Assembly: GCA_963734125.1 (NCBI GenBank)
Contig: CAVTGB010000022.1
Coordinates: forward strand, 1 to 64,000
Origin: DATARH01 sp963734125
GTDB taxonomy: Bacteria > Pseudomonadota > Alphaproteobacteria > ATCC43930 > CGMCC-115725
Direction: 5' to 3'
DNA: 64,000 bases
Shown here: positions 10,501 through 19,657 of the stretch, piece by piece
How positions within the stretch are numbered: position 1 is the stretch's first letter
How the letters are laid out: every line of letters begins with the position of its first letter
The notes under the pieces: generated by a model
Database searches by the model: none
Told to the model about the DNA's origin: nothing
What the model saw: the letters and a program-made list of their open reading frames with translations, nothing else
Position numbers and translations under genes: made by a program

Positions 10501-11201
10501 TCGTTGATCCGGGGGCGGTGTTCCAGGGAATCGTCGATGGCGGCACCGGCAACGACACGCTGGAGCTGGCCGCGGGCGCCGGCACGGGCACATTGTCGGG
10601 CCTGGGCACCCAATATCTCGGCTTTTCGGTCGTGACCGTCGATGCCGGGGCGCAATGGGTGTTGAGCGGCAGCAACACGATCGATGCCGGGGTCACGCTC
10701 GAGGATCTCGGTACCCTAACGATCGACGGCGCGCTGGCGAACACTGGTTCGCTGTGGGCGAATGGCGGCAATGTGACGGTCGAAGGCGCGGCCACCGGCG
10801 GCGGCAATGCCGAGATCAGCGGCGACGCGTCGCTCGAGTTCGCCGCCGGCTCGGATGCCGCGGTAACGTTTGATGCCGGGGCGTCGGGCACGCTGAAGCT
10901 CGACCAGTCGGCGGATTTTACCGGCACGATTGCCGGGTTCGGTGCGGGCGATGTGCTCGACCTCGGCGATATCGCCTTCGGCAGCGATGATACGCTCGGC
11001 TATACGGAGAACGCCGCCGGCACCGGCGGCACGCTGACGCTCGGCGACGGCACGCATACGGCTAGCCTCGCGCTTCTCGGCCAATACGCGGCGGCCGGGT
11101 TTGCGATAGGCGCTGACGCGAACGGCGGCACGCTCGTCACCTATACGCCACAAAGCGGCGGTGGCGCCGAGCAGGCGATGCTGACCATCCCGCACCATTA
11201 G
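7575..11201 (+). CDS. Large beta-strand-repeat protein (1208 aa) with internal duplication
   Basis: Predicted extracellular beta-solenoid built of 25-35 residue units of the form VTNxGTIxxxGxxGVxLxxGGxVxN. A longer cap module (SGSY...ATQ...GVLGVGAVPWMVTN) occurs twice, beginning at Val200 and Val567, so about 367 residues have been duplicated; a related module starts the protein at 37345. The last 100 residues (LKLDQSADFTGTIAGFGAGD...LLGQY...GGTLVTYTP) match the end of the 899-2662 protein. No Sec signal peptide, no autotransporter barrel and almost no Cys. Start ATG 7575 has only a weak GGGTGG upstream. Role unknown; adhesin or biofilm matrix is a guess. Confidence 0.8.
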   Translation: MAVVAGTLTNVVTLDTSGSYSSPLTSAAAGYIATPTGDANNDTNTQSLSVSDGGAVADPSGIVLDDRGTLATSAEEALLARNYHAHAITNALGTVGNFGTTGANQYGVAIGLGGGALTSGSPNFAGSVTGNGEVAAPAAALGIGDASPFTITDLSRLSGLANGGMARSAVPSGAFNPDLMIFGWYGWGGGGTILQPPGPVFSGSYAGTVEISNPATQASTTFAASATVTASYGPGVLGVGAVPWMVTNLGMVSATGWDAAGVALTDGGTVVNRGEIIGSRYGVVIGGGADRVINFGPLPGGGVAVPLAGGGTAGSGVVGLPIRWNYYGPAPTNTPGTVINYGLIEANAYGIGVKIDGGALTNGSASDPTALIVGGSGFSSNGVAAVTNYGTIAGIGTYGIGVDLAGGGSVVNHAGGLIIGGATGVALYGGTSVAALTNYGIIVGGVGITDTGTYAAADTIINAGIVASSSGSSGTAISLSGNDLLVLEAGSAVIGGIAGFREADTIDLANRAATSLVYANGTLTVLDNGSVVTSFALSGPFDPNTLVLGSDGHGGTDITIAQPAGPVFNGSYTHTVVIADAATETATDFTAGASVWAGYGPGILGIGGVPWAVTNSGNVSATGANAAGVELTGGGAVVNAGQIAGSAYGVLIGGAAGSVANYGAITAVPAIGKYPAYAYPASGIGVRLSDGGALSNGAGGATTALISGYYDAVDIAGAPGMVTNAGTLIATGQFGSAGVRLEAGGTVVNSGTAALISGSSFGVEVSGGLGAVTNSGAIAGVYTGLYLQDGGGVTNEAGGVITGGNAGVLVSGAAGGIDNSGSISASSGVGVELSQGGTVVNRGLVTGTDNSTVTYQQTSPGSAYYLSYMAGRSGVGVELDSAGSVVNFGTVSGVGETTIQSQNYYGSITSVSYAPSGIGVYLAAGGSVTNAAGGLIEGNGVGIDIAGGPGTVVNGGTISGGGGTAVEFSGGYNLVVVDPGAVFQGIVDGGTGNDTLELAAGAGTGTLSGLGTQYLGFSVVTVDAGAQWVLSGSNTIDAGVTLEDLGTLTIDGALANTGSLWANGGNVTVEGAATGGGNAEISGDASLEFAAGSDAAVTFDAGASGTLKLDQSADFTGTIAGFGAGDVLDLGDIAFGSDDTLGYTENAAGTGGTLTLGDGTHTASLALLGQYAAAGFAIGADANGGTLVTYTPQSGGGAEQAMLTIPHH

Positions 11202-11217
11202 GCCGCGCGCGGGCGTC

Positions 11218-12072
11218 TCAATGCGCCATCAGGACAGGCAGGGTCATGCTCTCGAGCACGGTTCGCGTGACGCCGCCGAGCAAGAGCTCGCGCACCCGCG
11301 AATGGCCGTACGCGCCCATCACCAAGAGATCGGCTTCAAGATCGCTGGCCCGTGACAAGAGCGCGTTGCCGGCCCCGATGCCGGCCGACACCGTCTGTTC
11401 GATCGTCGCCTTGACGCCGTGACGCGCGAGGTGGAGCGCAATGTCTGCGCCCGGCACCTCGCCATGCCCGGAGGGGCCGGCGGCCGGATCGACCGCGAGA
11501 ATGGTGACCGCCTCGGCACCGGCCAATAGCGGCATCGCATCGTTGATCGCGCGCGTCGCTTCGCGACTCGAGTCCCAGCCCACCAGCACGCGCCGGCCGA
11601 TCTCTGTCCAGCTCCCGGCATAGGGGATGACGAGGATCGGGCGGCCAACCGCGAGCGCGACCTCTTCGGGCAGCGGCCGGAACAGCGCCGCCTGGGTGTC
11701 GTCGGGGTCCGGCTGTCCAACGACGATCAGATCGACGTAGCGGCCGTGCAGCGCGGTGACGGCGGAGGGTAAACCCGAGGCGGCGCGCCATTCGGCCGAC
11801 AGCCCGCGCCGGGTCGCGATCTCCTCGAAGAGGCGTCGCATGGCGTCGCCCTCGGTGTCTATCTTCTCCTGATATTCGCGATACAGCGGATCCAGCAACG
11901 AGCGATCGAAATAATCGAAATAGCCGTGGGGGTGGGGTGGGTCGACCGCGAACGTCGAATAAAACCCCACCAGATGGGCAGCGAAGCGCTCGGCCAAGGC
12001 GGCAGCGATTTCGACCCGCACGCGGGTCGGCCGGGTGGTATCGAGCGTGACCAGAATGTCCTTGAAACCCAT
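11218..12072 (-). CDS. Universal stress protein, tandem UspA domains
   Basis: 284-residue cytoplasmic protein with two Usp folds. The first half begins FKDILVTLDTTRPTRVRVE; the second begins RRVLVGWDSSREATRAINDA and ends with the ATP-binding signature GAYGHSRVRELLLGGVTRTVL (G-x2-G-x9-G-T type), so nucleotide binding is expected in the C-terminal half. The ATG at 12072 is preceded by GAGGAGG. The stop lies 16 bases from the end of the convergent repeat-protein gene. Tandem Usp proteins are usually linked to stress or low oxygen; nothing here shows which signal applies. Confidence 0.9.
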   Translation of the reverse strand: MGFKDILVTLDTTRPTRVRVEIAAALAERFAAHLVGFYSTFAVDPPHPHGYFDYFDRSLLDPLYREYQEKIDTEGDAMRRLFEEIATRRGLSAEWRAASGLPSAVTALHGRYVDLIVVGQPDPDDTQAALFRPLPEEVALAVGRPILVIPYAGSWTEIGRRVLVGWDSSREATRAINDAMPLLAGAEAVTILAVDPAAGPSGHGEVPGADIALHLARHGVKATIEQTVSAGIGAGNALLSRASDLEADLLVMGAYGHSRVRELLLGGVTRTVLESMTLPVLMAH

Positions 12073-12174
12073 CGCTTCCTCCTCGCGCCGGGGATGAGCG
12101 CGCCGATTGCGCAGCGATCATCGCCCGCCGACTGACGACTGCCTTGATCCAGGTCAACGGAACGAACTTGGCGT

Positions 12175-12981
12175 TCAGCGGCCGTGGAACAGCGGCGTTC
12201 GCTTCTCTCCCCAGGCCTTCAATGCCTCGGCATGGTCCTCGGAGGCGGCGCAGCGGGAGCGCGCCTCAGCCAGGGCGGCGCGGTCGAGCCGGCCACCGGC
12301 AATCTCGTTGATTGCGCGCTTGAGGCCGGCCAATGCGAGCGGCGCGTTGGCGGCGAGCGCATCGGCCAGGGCGTCGACACGCGCGTCGAGTTCAGCCGCC
12401 GGCACCGCCTCGTCGAGATAACCGATGCGCAGCAGCCCGTCCGTATCGATCGGCTGGGCGGTCATGAACAGCTTTTTCGCGGCGGCGACGCCGAGCCTGG
12501 TGACATAGCGCTCGATGCCGCTCGGGTAGTAGACGATGCCGAGCCGGGCCGCCGGCATCAGGAGCCGCATTGCGTCAACCCCGATGCGGAAATCGCAGGC
12601 GAGCGCGAGGTCGGTCGAGCCACCATAGACGCTGCCGTTGAGCGCGGCGATCGTCGGCACCCGCAGCGCTTCGAGCCGGTCGACGGTGCGCTCGAACGAG
12701 TCGCTGCCTTCTTCGTCGGCCCCGCGGTTCCTGGCGTGGCGCTCGACCAGGGCGCCGATGTGATAGCCCGAACTGAAGCTCTTGCCGGTCCCGGTCAGGA
12801 CCAGCACGCGGACGCTCGGATCGTCGTCGATCCGGGTAAAGGTCTCGCGCAACACCGCGAGATCGTCGGGTTCGATCCGGTTGTGCTGGCGCGGGCGGTT
12901 GAGGCGGATCGTGGCGCGACCGTGCTCGATCGTGACGATCGGCTGGGTCGCCTCGGCGTCGATGCTGGTCAGGGTGGGCAT
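12175..12981 (-). CDS. Enoyl-CoA hydratase/isomerase (crotonase) family protein lacking the hydratase Glu
   Basis: 268 residues, crotonase fold. Oxyanion-hole segments are visible (SFSSGYHIGAL and NGSVYGGSTDLALACDFR). Where true hydratases carry PE...LG...GAGGTQ, this protein has PAARLGIVYYPSGIERYVTR, so both classical catalytic glutamates appear to be absent. It may be an isomerase, a hydrolase or another CoA-ester enzyme; true hydratase activity is doubtful. The start at 12981 lies within the 3' end of the upstream GST gene on the same strand, suggesting a two-gene transcript. Confidence 0.85.
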   Translation of the reverse strand: MPTLTSIDAEATQPIVTIEHGRATIRLNRPRQHNRIEPDDLAVLRETFTRIDDDPSVRVLVLTGTGKSFSSGYHIGALVERHARNRGADEEGSDSFERTVDRLEALRVPTIAALNGSVYGGSTDLALACDFRIGVDAMRLLMPAARLGIVYYPSGIERYVTRLGVAAAKKLFMTAQPIDTDGLLRIGYLDEAVPAAELDARVDALADALAANAPLALAGLKRAINEIAGGRLDRAALAEARSRCAASEDHAEALKAWGEKRTPLFHGR

Positions 12982-13636
12982 GGTCTCTGTGTCCCTCGCT
13001 CAGACGCCGAGGGCTTGGTGACCTGGAAGCTCTGGCGCTCCTCCATGCGGGCGATCCACGTCCGCAACCTCGAGTGCTCGGCGAGCGGTGCGGCGCCTTC
13101 GGGGAGCCGGCTGAAATAATAAAGGAGCGGGATCACCATCAGATCGGCGAGGCTGATCCGCTCGCCGGCGAGAAACGGCTGCTCGCCCTGGAGGCGCGCG
13201 ATTTCCGCAAGGCACAGGCGCACCCGCGGCAACGCCGCGGCGCACCGCCGCCTCGTCGACCGGCAATCCGAGGCGCGGCGCGAGCATGCGGTTGAACAGG
13301 ATACCGGCGGCGAGCGACGGCCAGGCATAGGCGTCGACGATGCCGATGATCTGGTTCATCCGCGCGAATTGGTGCAGATCGGTCGGCTGCAGCGGCGCGA
13401 CCGGGAACCCTTCGTCGATATAGCGCAGGATCGCCTGGGTCTCGTAGAGCGCGAAGCCGTCATGCTCGAAGGCCGGCACCTTGGCGAACGGGTGGCGCGC
13501 GAGATGCGGCTCCTCGCGGATGCGCGCCGAAGGGAACCTCGACCAGCTCGTGCGCGACGCCTTTTTCGGCAAGCGCAAGGCGGGCGCTCCACACATAGGT
13601 GCTGCCCGCCGGGCCATAGACGATCGGCCGCGCCAT
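12969..13636 (-). CDS. Glutathione S-transferase family protein (frameshifted)
   Basis: GST-like protein of about 220 residues in three reading frames. The N-terminus reads MARPIVYGPAGSTYVWSARL from an ATG at 13636, continues as REEPHLARHPFAKVPAFEHD and ALYETQAILRYIDEGF (the glutathione-site E-T/S pair), and ends with the C-terminal helical domain GERISLADLMVIPLLYYFSR. Frame changes fall near 13530 and 13235. Conservation on both sides of each break argues for sequencing indels rather than decay. Substrate unknown. Confidence 0.78.
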
Positions 13637-13734
13637 ATCTCGGTTCCCTCATCCTTGCCGACAGAATAGCGCCGCGAGATTGCTTCGTCGCGGCGCTCCT
13701 CGCAATGGCAGACTTGGTCAGCGGGCGGATGGGC

Positions 13735-14186
13735 TCAGTTGGCGACGCGCCACTGACCGGTGGCATCCTGGCACGCGCGTGCCGAGCGCGCCGCTCGTCG
13801 CCTGGTACTCGCGGCAGGTCTGTCCGGTGGCGTTCTTGAAGGCCGGCCGGTTGGTATAGGTGATCGCGCGCCGCCTGGGCGTCGCCGAGGCGGGCGCGTA
13901 GCCGAGGGCCGGCGCGCCGGCGCCGGTGGCGGGATGAGTAGGCGGCCGGCGGTGGATAGTAGGCCGGCGGCGGGGCGTAGTAGGGTATAGGCGGCGGCGG
14001 GTAATAGCCGTAGATAGGATCCGGGTAGTAGCCGCGAGAACGGGACGCCGACCCGACGAAGACCCGCGCGCGGCCAGGCGCCGGCAGGGCGCGCCGAGGT
14101 CGGCACCGATCGCCGATCGGCGACCGGCGATGCCGGCGAAAAGCACGACGCGTCAGCCACTGGTCTGTGTCGAGCCTCAAGCTCAT
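13735..14186 (-). CDS. Small exported Tyr/Pro-rich protein (frameshifted)
   Basis: A short exported protein reconstructed across frames. From an ATG at 14186 it begins MSLRLDTDQWLTRRAF; the next frame gives LFAGIAG, a twin-arginine-like signal if one indel is removed. A Tyr/Pro-rich stretch (GYYPDPIYGYYPPPPIPYY) follows, then TYTNRPAFKNATGQTCREYQ and a final QDATGQWRVAN. The CREYQ...DATGQWRV ending resembles small outer-membrane or surface-antigen proteins of alphaproteobacteria, but I cannot name a family with certainty. At least two frame changes are needed; a decayed gene is possible. Confidence 0.5.
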
Positions 14187-14387
14187 CGTCTGCCTCAACG
14201 CATTGAGGGCACGAGATCTCGGCTGGCGATCATACGGCACTAGCGGAACGAAACGCCATCTGTTCCGGCATCGCCGCGGACTGCAGCGACGCCTCGCCGG
14301 TCAAGCTGCTGCGCCGTGCGGGGCGGTTGCAGCCCATGGCCCGACGGGCTAAGACCCTGGCACGGTTTCAAGCCGAGGAGAAACGCC

Positions 14388-16092
14388 GTGGCGCGCGGAG
14401 ACGACCAGCATCGCAACCCGCAATCCGACATCGAGATCGCGCAAGCGGCGACGATGCGGCCGATCGGCGAGGTCGCCGCGGACAAGCTCGGCATCCCCGA
14501 CGAGGCGCTCTCGCCCTATGGCCGCTACAAGGCGAAGATCTCGCTCGACTACATCCGCTCGCTGAAGGACCGGCCGAACGGCAAGCTGATCCTCGTCACC
14601 GCGATCACGCCGACCCCGGCCGGCGAAGGCAAGACGACAACGACGGTCGGTCTCGGCGATGCGCTCAACCACATCGGCAAGAAGGCGATCCTGTGCCTGC
14701 GCGAGCCGAGCCTCGGCCCGTGCTTTGGCATGAAGGGCGGCGCCGCCGGCGGCGGCTACGCCCAGGTCGTGCCGATGGAGGACATCAACCTCCATTTCAC
14801 CGGCGATTTACACGCGATCGGCACCGCCAACAACCTGCTCGCGGCGCTGATCGACAACCACATCTATTGGGGCCTCGAGCCGCGCATCGATCCGCGCCGG
14901 GTCGCCTGGCGGCGCGGGCTCGACATGAACGACCGGGCGTTGCGCTCGATCGTCTCCTCGCTCGGCGGGGTCGCCAACGGCTTTCCCCGCGAGGACGGGT
15001 TCGACATCACCGTCGCTTCCGAGGTGATGGCGATCTTCTGCCTGTCGACCGACCTGGCCGATCTGCGGCGGCGGCTCGCCAATATCGTCGTCGGCCAGAC
15101 CCGCGAGCGCCAGCCGGTGCGGTCGTCCGACCTGAAGGCGGCCGGGGCGATGGCGGTACTGTTGAAGGATGCGCTCGCGCCCAACCTCGTGCAGACGCTG
15201 GAAAACAACCCGGCCTTCATCCATGGCGGCCCGTTCGCCAACATCGCGCATGGCTGCAATTCGGTGATGGCGACGACGACGGCGCTGAAGCTCGCCGATT
15301 ACGTCGTCACCGAGGCCGGGTTCGGGGCCGATCTCGGCGCCGAGAAATTCTTCGACATCAAATGCCGCAAGACCGGGCTGAAGCCCGATGCGGCGGTCAT
15401 CGTCGCGACGGTGCGGGCGCTGAAGATGCATGGCGGGGTGCCGCGCGACGGCTCAAGGAAGAGAATGTCGCCGCGCTCGAAAAGGGCTTCGCCAATCTCC
15501 AGCGCCATCTCGAAAATCTGCGCGGGTTCGGGGTGCCGGTGGTGGTCTCGGTCAACCGCTTCAGCGCCGACACCGCAGGCCGAGCACGCCCGGCTGAAGG
15601 AGCTGTGCGCCGGGATGGGCGTCGAGGCGGTCATCGCCGACCATTGGGCCCAGGGCGGCGAAGGCGCCGCCGAGCTCGCCGCACGCGGTCGTCAAGCTCG
15701 CCGAAAGCGGCAAGGCGGAGTTCCGCGTTCTCTATCCCGACGAGATGCCGCTGCGCGACAAGATCAAGACGATCGCCCAGAAGATCTACCGGGCCCGCGA
15801 CATCGCCTGCGACGGCGCGATCGAGAGCCGCCTGGCTGAGTTGCAGAAGGGCGGGTTCGGCCATTTCCCGGTGTGCATCGCCAAGACGCAATACAGCTTT
15901 ACCACCGACGCCAACGCCAAGGGCGCGCCCGACGACCACGTCCTCGCGGTGCGCGAGATCCGGCTGTCGGCCGGCGCCGAGTTCATCGTCGCGGTGTGCG
16001 GCGAGATCATGACGATGCCCGGCCTGCCGCGGGTGCCCGCCGCCAACAGCATCGATCTGACCGAGGACGGCCGCATCACCGGGCTGTTCTGA
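14388..16092 (+). CDS. fhs: Formate--tetrahydrofolate ligase (frameshifted)
   Basis: Cytoplasmic ATP-dependent ligase making 10-formyl-THF from formate and THF. The P-loop TPTPAGEGKTTTTVGLGDAL, the motif LREPSLGPCFGMKGGAAGGG and the C-terminal AKTQYSF and MPGLPRVPAA segments are diagnostic. The start is GTG 14388 with GAGGAG eight bases upstream. Frame changes near 15450, 15580 and 15690 (extra G residues at the last two) interrupt an otherwise full-length protein of about 560 residues. The cyclo-ligase gene follows 5 bases after the stop, so the two form a one-carbon operon. Confidence 0.92.
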
Positions 16093-16097
16093 ACCCG

Positions 16098-16691
16098 ATG
16101 GACGCTGATGCGGTCAAGCTGTGGCGGCGCGGCGAGCGGGCCCGCCTCATTGCGCTGCGCCAGGGGCTGCCCGCCGATGAGCGGCGCCAGGCGGGCGAGC
16201 GCATCGCTATGCGGGCTGCGCACCCTCCTCGCCGAGCGGCCGGGGATCCTCGGGTGTCTATTGGCCGTTTCGCGCCGAGTTCGACCCGCGCCCGCTGATC
16301 GAGTGGGCCGTCGCGGCCGGGCGCGTGGTCGCGCTGCCGGTCGTCGTCGACAAAAAGGGGCCGCTCGAATACCGCGCCTGGCGGCCGGGCGAGCCGCTCG
16401 TTGACGGCGTGTGGAACATCCCGGTGCCGGAGCAGGGCGCACGATCGTCACACCGGCGATCGTGCTGGCCCCGCTCGTCGGGTTCGACCGCGCGTGCTAT
16501 CGGCTCGGGTATGGCGGCGGCTATTTCGACCGCACCCTGGCCGCGCTGGCGCCGCGGCCGATGGCGATCGGGGTCGGCTTTGCGGTCCAGGAACTGGCGA
16601 CGATCCATCCCCAGCCGTTCGACGTGCCGATGGATTGATCGTCACCGAAACCGGCACGCGCCGCCGGACCACTCCCGGCGTGCGATCCTGA
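16098..16691 (+). CDS. 5-formyltetrahydrofolate cyclo-ligase (frameshifted)
   Basis: Converts 5-formyl-THF to 5,10-methenyl-THF with ATP. MDADAVKLWRRGERARLIAL resembles the usual N-terminal helix. Later pieces are VYWPFRAEFDPRPLIEWA, then the highly conserved PAIVLAPLVGFDRACYRLGYGGGYFDRTL, found in all members (quoted here as two joined segments), and the closing MD-LIVTETGTRRR. Indels near 16210, 16250, 16440 and 16635 scatter these over the frames; a missing T near 16635 creates a false stop at 16638, and the natural end is 16691. Operon partner of fhs. Confidence 0.85.
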
Positions 16692-16695
16692 GCGA

Positions 16696-17185
16696 CTAGC
16701 CGGCGCGGGCGGCGGTGCGCGAGCCGCGCGGCCGGCCGCGGCGCGGGCGCGGCGCGTCGCCCGCCGGCGCTGCGGCGGCCTGGCGGCCGCCGCGGCCGAG
16801 GCCGAGTTCCTTGGCCAGGGTCGAGCGCTGCTGCGAATAGGTCGGCGCGGTCAGCGGATGATCGCTCGGCAGGCCCCAGCGCTTCAGATACTGTTCCCCG
16901 GTCGAGGCCGTGCCGCGTGCTCAGGTGACGGCGCAGCATCTTGCCCTTCCAGCCGCATTCGAGGCAGATGACCGCATCGCGCTGCACCGAGCGCCGCAAC
17001 GGCACCGCCGGGGTCAGGGCGCCGTGCGGCTCGGCGGGCTTGCCAAGGTCGTTGATCGTGCGATGCACCGAATTGATCAGCTCGGGGATCTGCTCCGGCG
17101 CCACATTATGATGCGATACGTAGCTGGCGATGATCTTGGTGACCAGTGCGGGATATACCCCCTGATATTTTGCTTCTGCGGCCAT
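16696..17185 (-). CDS. MucR/Ros family zinc-finger transcriptional regulator (frameshifted)
   Basis: DNA-binding regulator of the alphaproteobacterial Ros/MucR family, usually controlling exopolysaccharide, motility and cell-cycle genes through AT-rich sites. The N-terminal oligomerisation region is YPALVTKIIASYVSHHNV, the finger is CLECGWKGKMLRRHLSTRH (Cys2-His2, C-x2-C...H-x4-H), followed by GEQYLKRWGLPSDHPLTAPT and a basic Arg/Gly tail. An extra base near 16900 shifts the frame right after the finger. Start ATG 17185; about 162 residues. One of the clearer markers that the host is an alphaproteobacterium. Confidence 0.85.
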
Positions 17186-17460
17186 TTTTGCCCCCCTTTT
17201 CAGACTTGGTAAGTCTAACACCAGGAATGGCCAAAAGTACAAGGCCGCGTTTGCGACGACTGCTGGGGGCCAAGCATTGAGCAAGGAAACACCCGACGAG
17301 ACTTCACCGCAATCGCGACTCCCGTGCTGCCGTTCGCGCGGTGCCAGCCCCTCGCCCTCTTATCCTTCGCGCGGGTTCCTCTATCCGCCCGCAGCCAAGG
17401 CGAGAGGGGTGGGTTACGGGCCGGCGCGGGTGGGATCAACCAGACTGAAGTCCGCTCAGC

Positions 17461-19632
17461 CTACGCCGCCATTCGGTGTTGGCGGATGAGCGCCAGGATT
17501 TCGGCGGCGGCGGCGGGGATGTTGGTGCCGGGGCCGTAGATCGCGCTGACTCCGGCTTTTTTGAGGAAGTCATAGTCGCGGGGCGGGATAACGCCGCCGC
17601 AGACGGTGAGGATGTCGCCGGCGCCTTCCTTTTTGAGGGCCTCGATCAGGGCGGGCACGAGGGTCTTGTGGGCGGCGGCCTGGCTTGAGACGCCGACGAT
17701 GTGCACGTCGTTCTCTATCGCTTGGCGGGCAGCCTCTTCCGGGGTCTGGAAGAGGGGGCCGATATCGACATCGAAGCCGATATCGGCGAAGGCGGTGGCG
17801 ATCACGCGGGCGCCGCGGTCGTGACCGTCCTGCCCCAACTTCACAACCAGCATGCGGGGGCGGCGGCCCTCCTCGCGGGCGAAATTCTCGATCTCGCGCT
17901 GGATCCGGCGGAAGGCCTCGTCGCCGTGGTATTGCCCGCCATAGATGCCGGTGACCGATTGGGTGGCGGCGTGGTGGCGGGTAAAGACAATCTCGAGCGC
18001 GTCGGAAATTTCGCCCACCGTGGCGCGCGCCCGGGAAGCTTCGATCGAGAGGGCGAGGAGGTTGCCGGCGCCGGTTTTGGCGGCCTCGGTCAATGCGGCG
18101 AGCGCGCCGCGGACGCGCGTGGGATCGCGGCTCTGGCGCACCCGGCCGAGCCGGGCGATCTGGGCGGCGCGCACCGCGGCGTTGTCGACATCGAGGATGT
18201 CGATTTCGGCGGCATCCTCGGCGCGGTACTTGTTGACGCCGACGATGACTTCTTCGCCCCGGTCGATCGCCGCCTGGCGCCGCGCCGCGGATTCTTCGAT
18301 GCGCAGTTTCGGCATGCCGCTCTCGACCGCGCGGGTCATGCCGCCCAGGGCCTCGACCTCGTCGATGAGCGCGCTCGCCGCCGTGGCGATCGAGTGGGTC
18401 AGCGCTTCGACAAAATAGCTGCCGCCCAACGGATCGATGACATGCGGGATGCCGGTCTCCTCGACGAGGATCAGCTGGGTGTTGCGGGCGACACGGGCGG
18501 AAGCCGGAGTCGGCAGGCCGAGCGCTTCGTCGAACGAATTGGTGTGGAGCGACTGGGTGCCGCCGAGGATCGCGGCCAGAGCCTCGATCGTCGTCCGGAC
18601 GATGTTGTTGTGCGGGTCCTGCGCGGTCAGGCTGACGCCGGACGTCTGGCAATGCATGCGCAGGGCCAGGCTCGCCGGGTCCCGGGGCGCGAATTGTTGC
18701 ATGAGCCGCGCCCAGAGCAGGCGGGCCGCGCGCAATTTCGCGATCTCCATAAAGAAACTGGTGCCGATCCCGAAGAAGAACGAGAGGCGGGGCGCGAATT
18801 CGTCGATTTTGAGGCCGCGCGACAATGCGGTGCGGACGTATTCGAGGCCGTCGGCGAGGGTGAACGCCAGCTCCTGGACGGAGGTCGCCCCGGCCTCCTC
18901 CATGTGATAGCCGGAGATCGAGATCGAGTTGAACTTGGGCATGTGGCGGGCGGTGTATTCGATGATGTCGGCGACGATGCGCATCGAGGGTCCGGGCGGG
19001 TAGATGTAGGTGTTGCGGACCATGAACTCCTTCAGAATGTCGTTCTGGATCGTGCCCTGGAGTTGGTCCGGCGCGACGCCCTGTTCTTCGGCGGCGACGA
19101 TGAACCCGGCGAGGACCGGCAATACCGCGCCGTTCATCGTCATCGAGACGCTCATTTTGTCGAGCGGGATGCCGTCGAAGAGGATCTTCATGTCCTCAAC
19201 ACTGTCGATCGCGACGCCGGCCTTGCCGACATCGCCCGTGACCCGCGGGTGGTCGCTGTCGTAGCCGCGGTGGGTCGCCAGATCGAAGGCGATCGAGAGC
19301 CCCATCTGCCCGGCCTTGAGATTATCGCGGTAGAAGCGGTTGGATTCTTCGGCGGTCGAGAACCCCGAATACTGGCGGATCGTCCACGGCCGGTTGGCGT
19401 ACATCGTCGCGCGAGGGCCGCGCAGGTAGGGAGGGAGGCCCGGCAACGCCCCGCGCCAGGGGAAGCCGGCCGCCTCGATCACCTCGAGATCGGCCACGGT
19501 GTAAAGCGGCTTCAGCGTCAGGCCCTCGGGGGTCGGCCAGTCGAGGGTGGAGAGGGGCTTGCCGCGCAGCTCAGCTTCGGCGAGCGTCCGCCACTCGCAC
19601 AGGACCTTCGAGGGTTTGCCGCTTTTTGCCAT
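17461..19632 (-). CDS. scpA: Methylmalonyl-CoA mutase, large subunit (homodimer-type, B12-dependent)
   Basis: Isomerises (R)-methylmalonyl-CoA and succinyl-CoA using adenosylcobalamin, feeding propionyl-CoA carbon into the TCA cycle. 723 residues, full length. The N-terminal TIM-barrel domain carries YANRPWTIRQYSGFSTAEES, FDLATHRGYDSDHPRV and ISISGYHMEEAGATSVQELA. The C-terminal B12 domain carries the base-off motif GQDGHDRGA (D-x-H-x2-G, near residue 610) and VCGGVIPPRDY. Start ATG 19632, where the conserved sequence begins, although the frame is open further upstream. It lies 25 bases after the heme A synthase gene on the same strand. Confidence 0.95.
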   Translation of the reverse strand: MAKSGKPSKVLCEWRTLAEAELRGKPLSTLDWPTPEGLTLKPLYTVADLEVIEAAGFPWRGALPGLPPYLRGPRATMYANRPWTIRQYSGFSTAEESNRFYRDNLKAGQMGLSIAFDLATHRGYDSDHPRVTGDVGKAGVAIDSVEDMKILFDGIPLDKMSVSMTMNGAVLPVLAGFIVAAEEQGVAPDQLQGTIQNDILKEFMVRNTYIYPPGPSMRIVADIIEYTARHMPKFNSISISGYHMEEAGATSVQELAFTLADGLEYVRTALSRGLKIDEFAPRLSFFFGIGTSFFMEIAKLRAARLLWARLMQQFAPRDPASLALRMHCQTSGVSLTAQDPHNNIVRTTIEALAAILGGTQSLHTNSFDEALGLPTPASARVARNTQLILVEETGIPHVIDPLGGSYFVEALTHSIATAASALIDEVEALGGMTRAVESGMPKLRIEESAARRQAAIDRGEEVIVGVNKYRAEDAAEIDILDVDNAAVRAAQIARLGRVRQSRDPTRVRGALAALTEAAKTGAGNLLALSIEASRARATVGEISDALEIVFTRHHAATQSVTGIYGGQYHGDEAFRRIQREIENFAREEGRRPRMLVVKLGQDGHDRGARVIATAFADIGFDVDIGPLFQTPEEAARQAIENDVHIVGVSSQAAAHKTLVPALIEALKKEGAGDILTVCGGVIPPRDYDFLKKAGVSAIYGPGTNIPAAAAEILALIRQHRMAA

Positions 19633-19657
19633 GACGATCTCCCGGCCGCGGCGGCAA

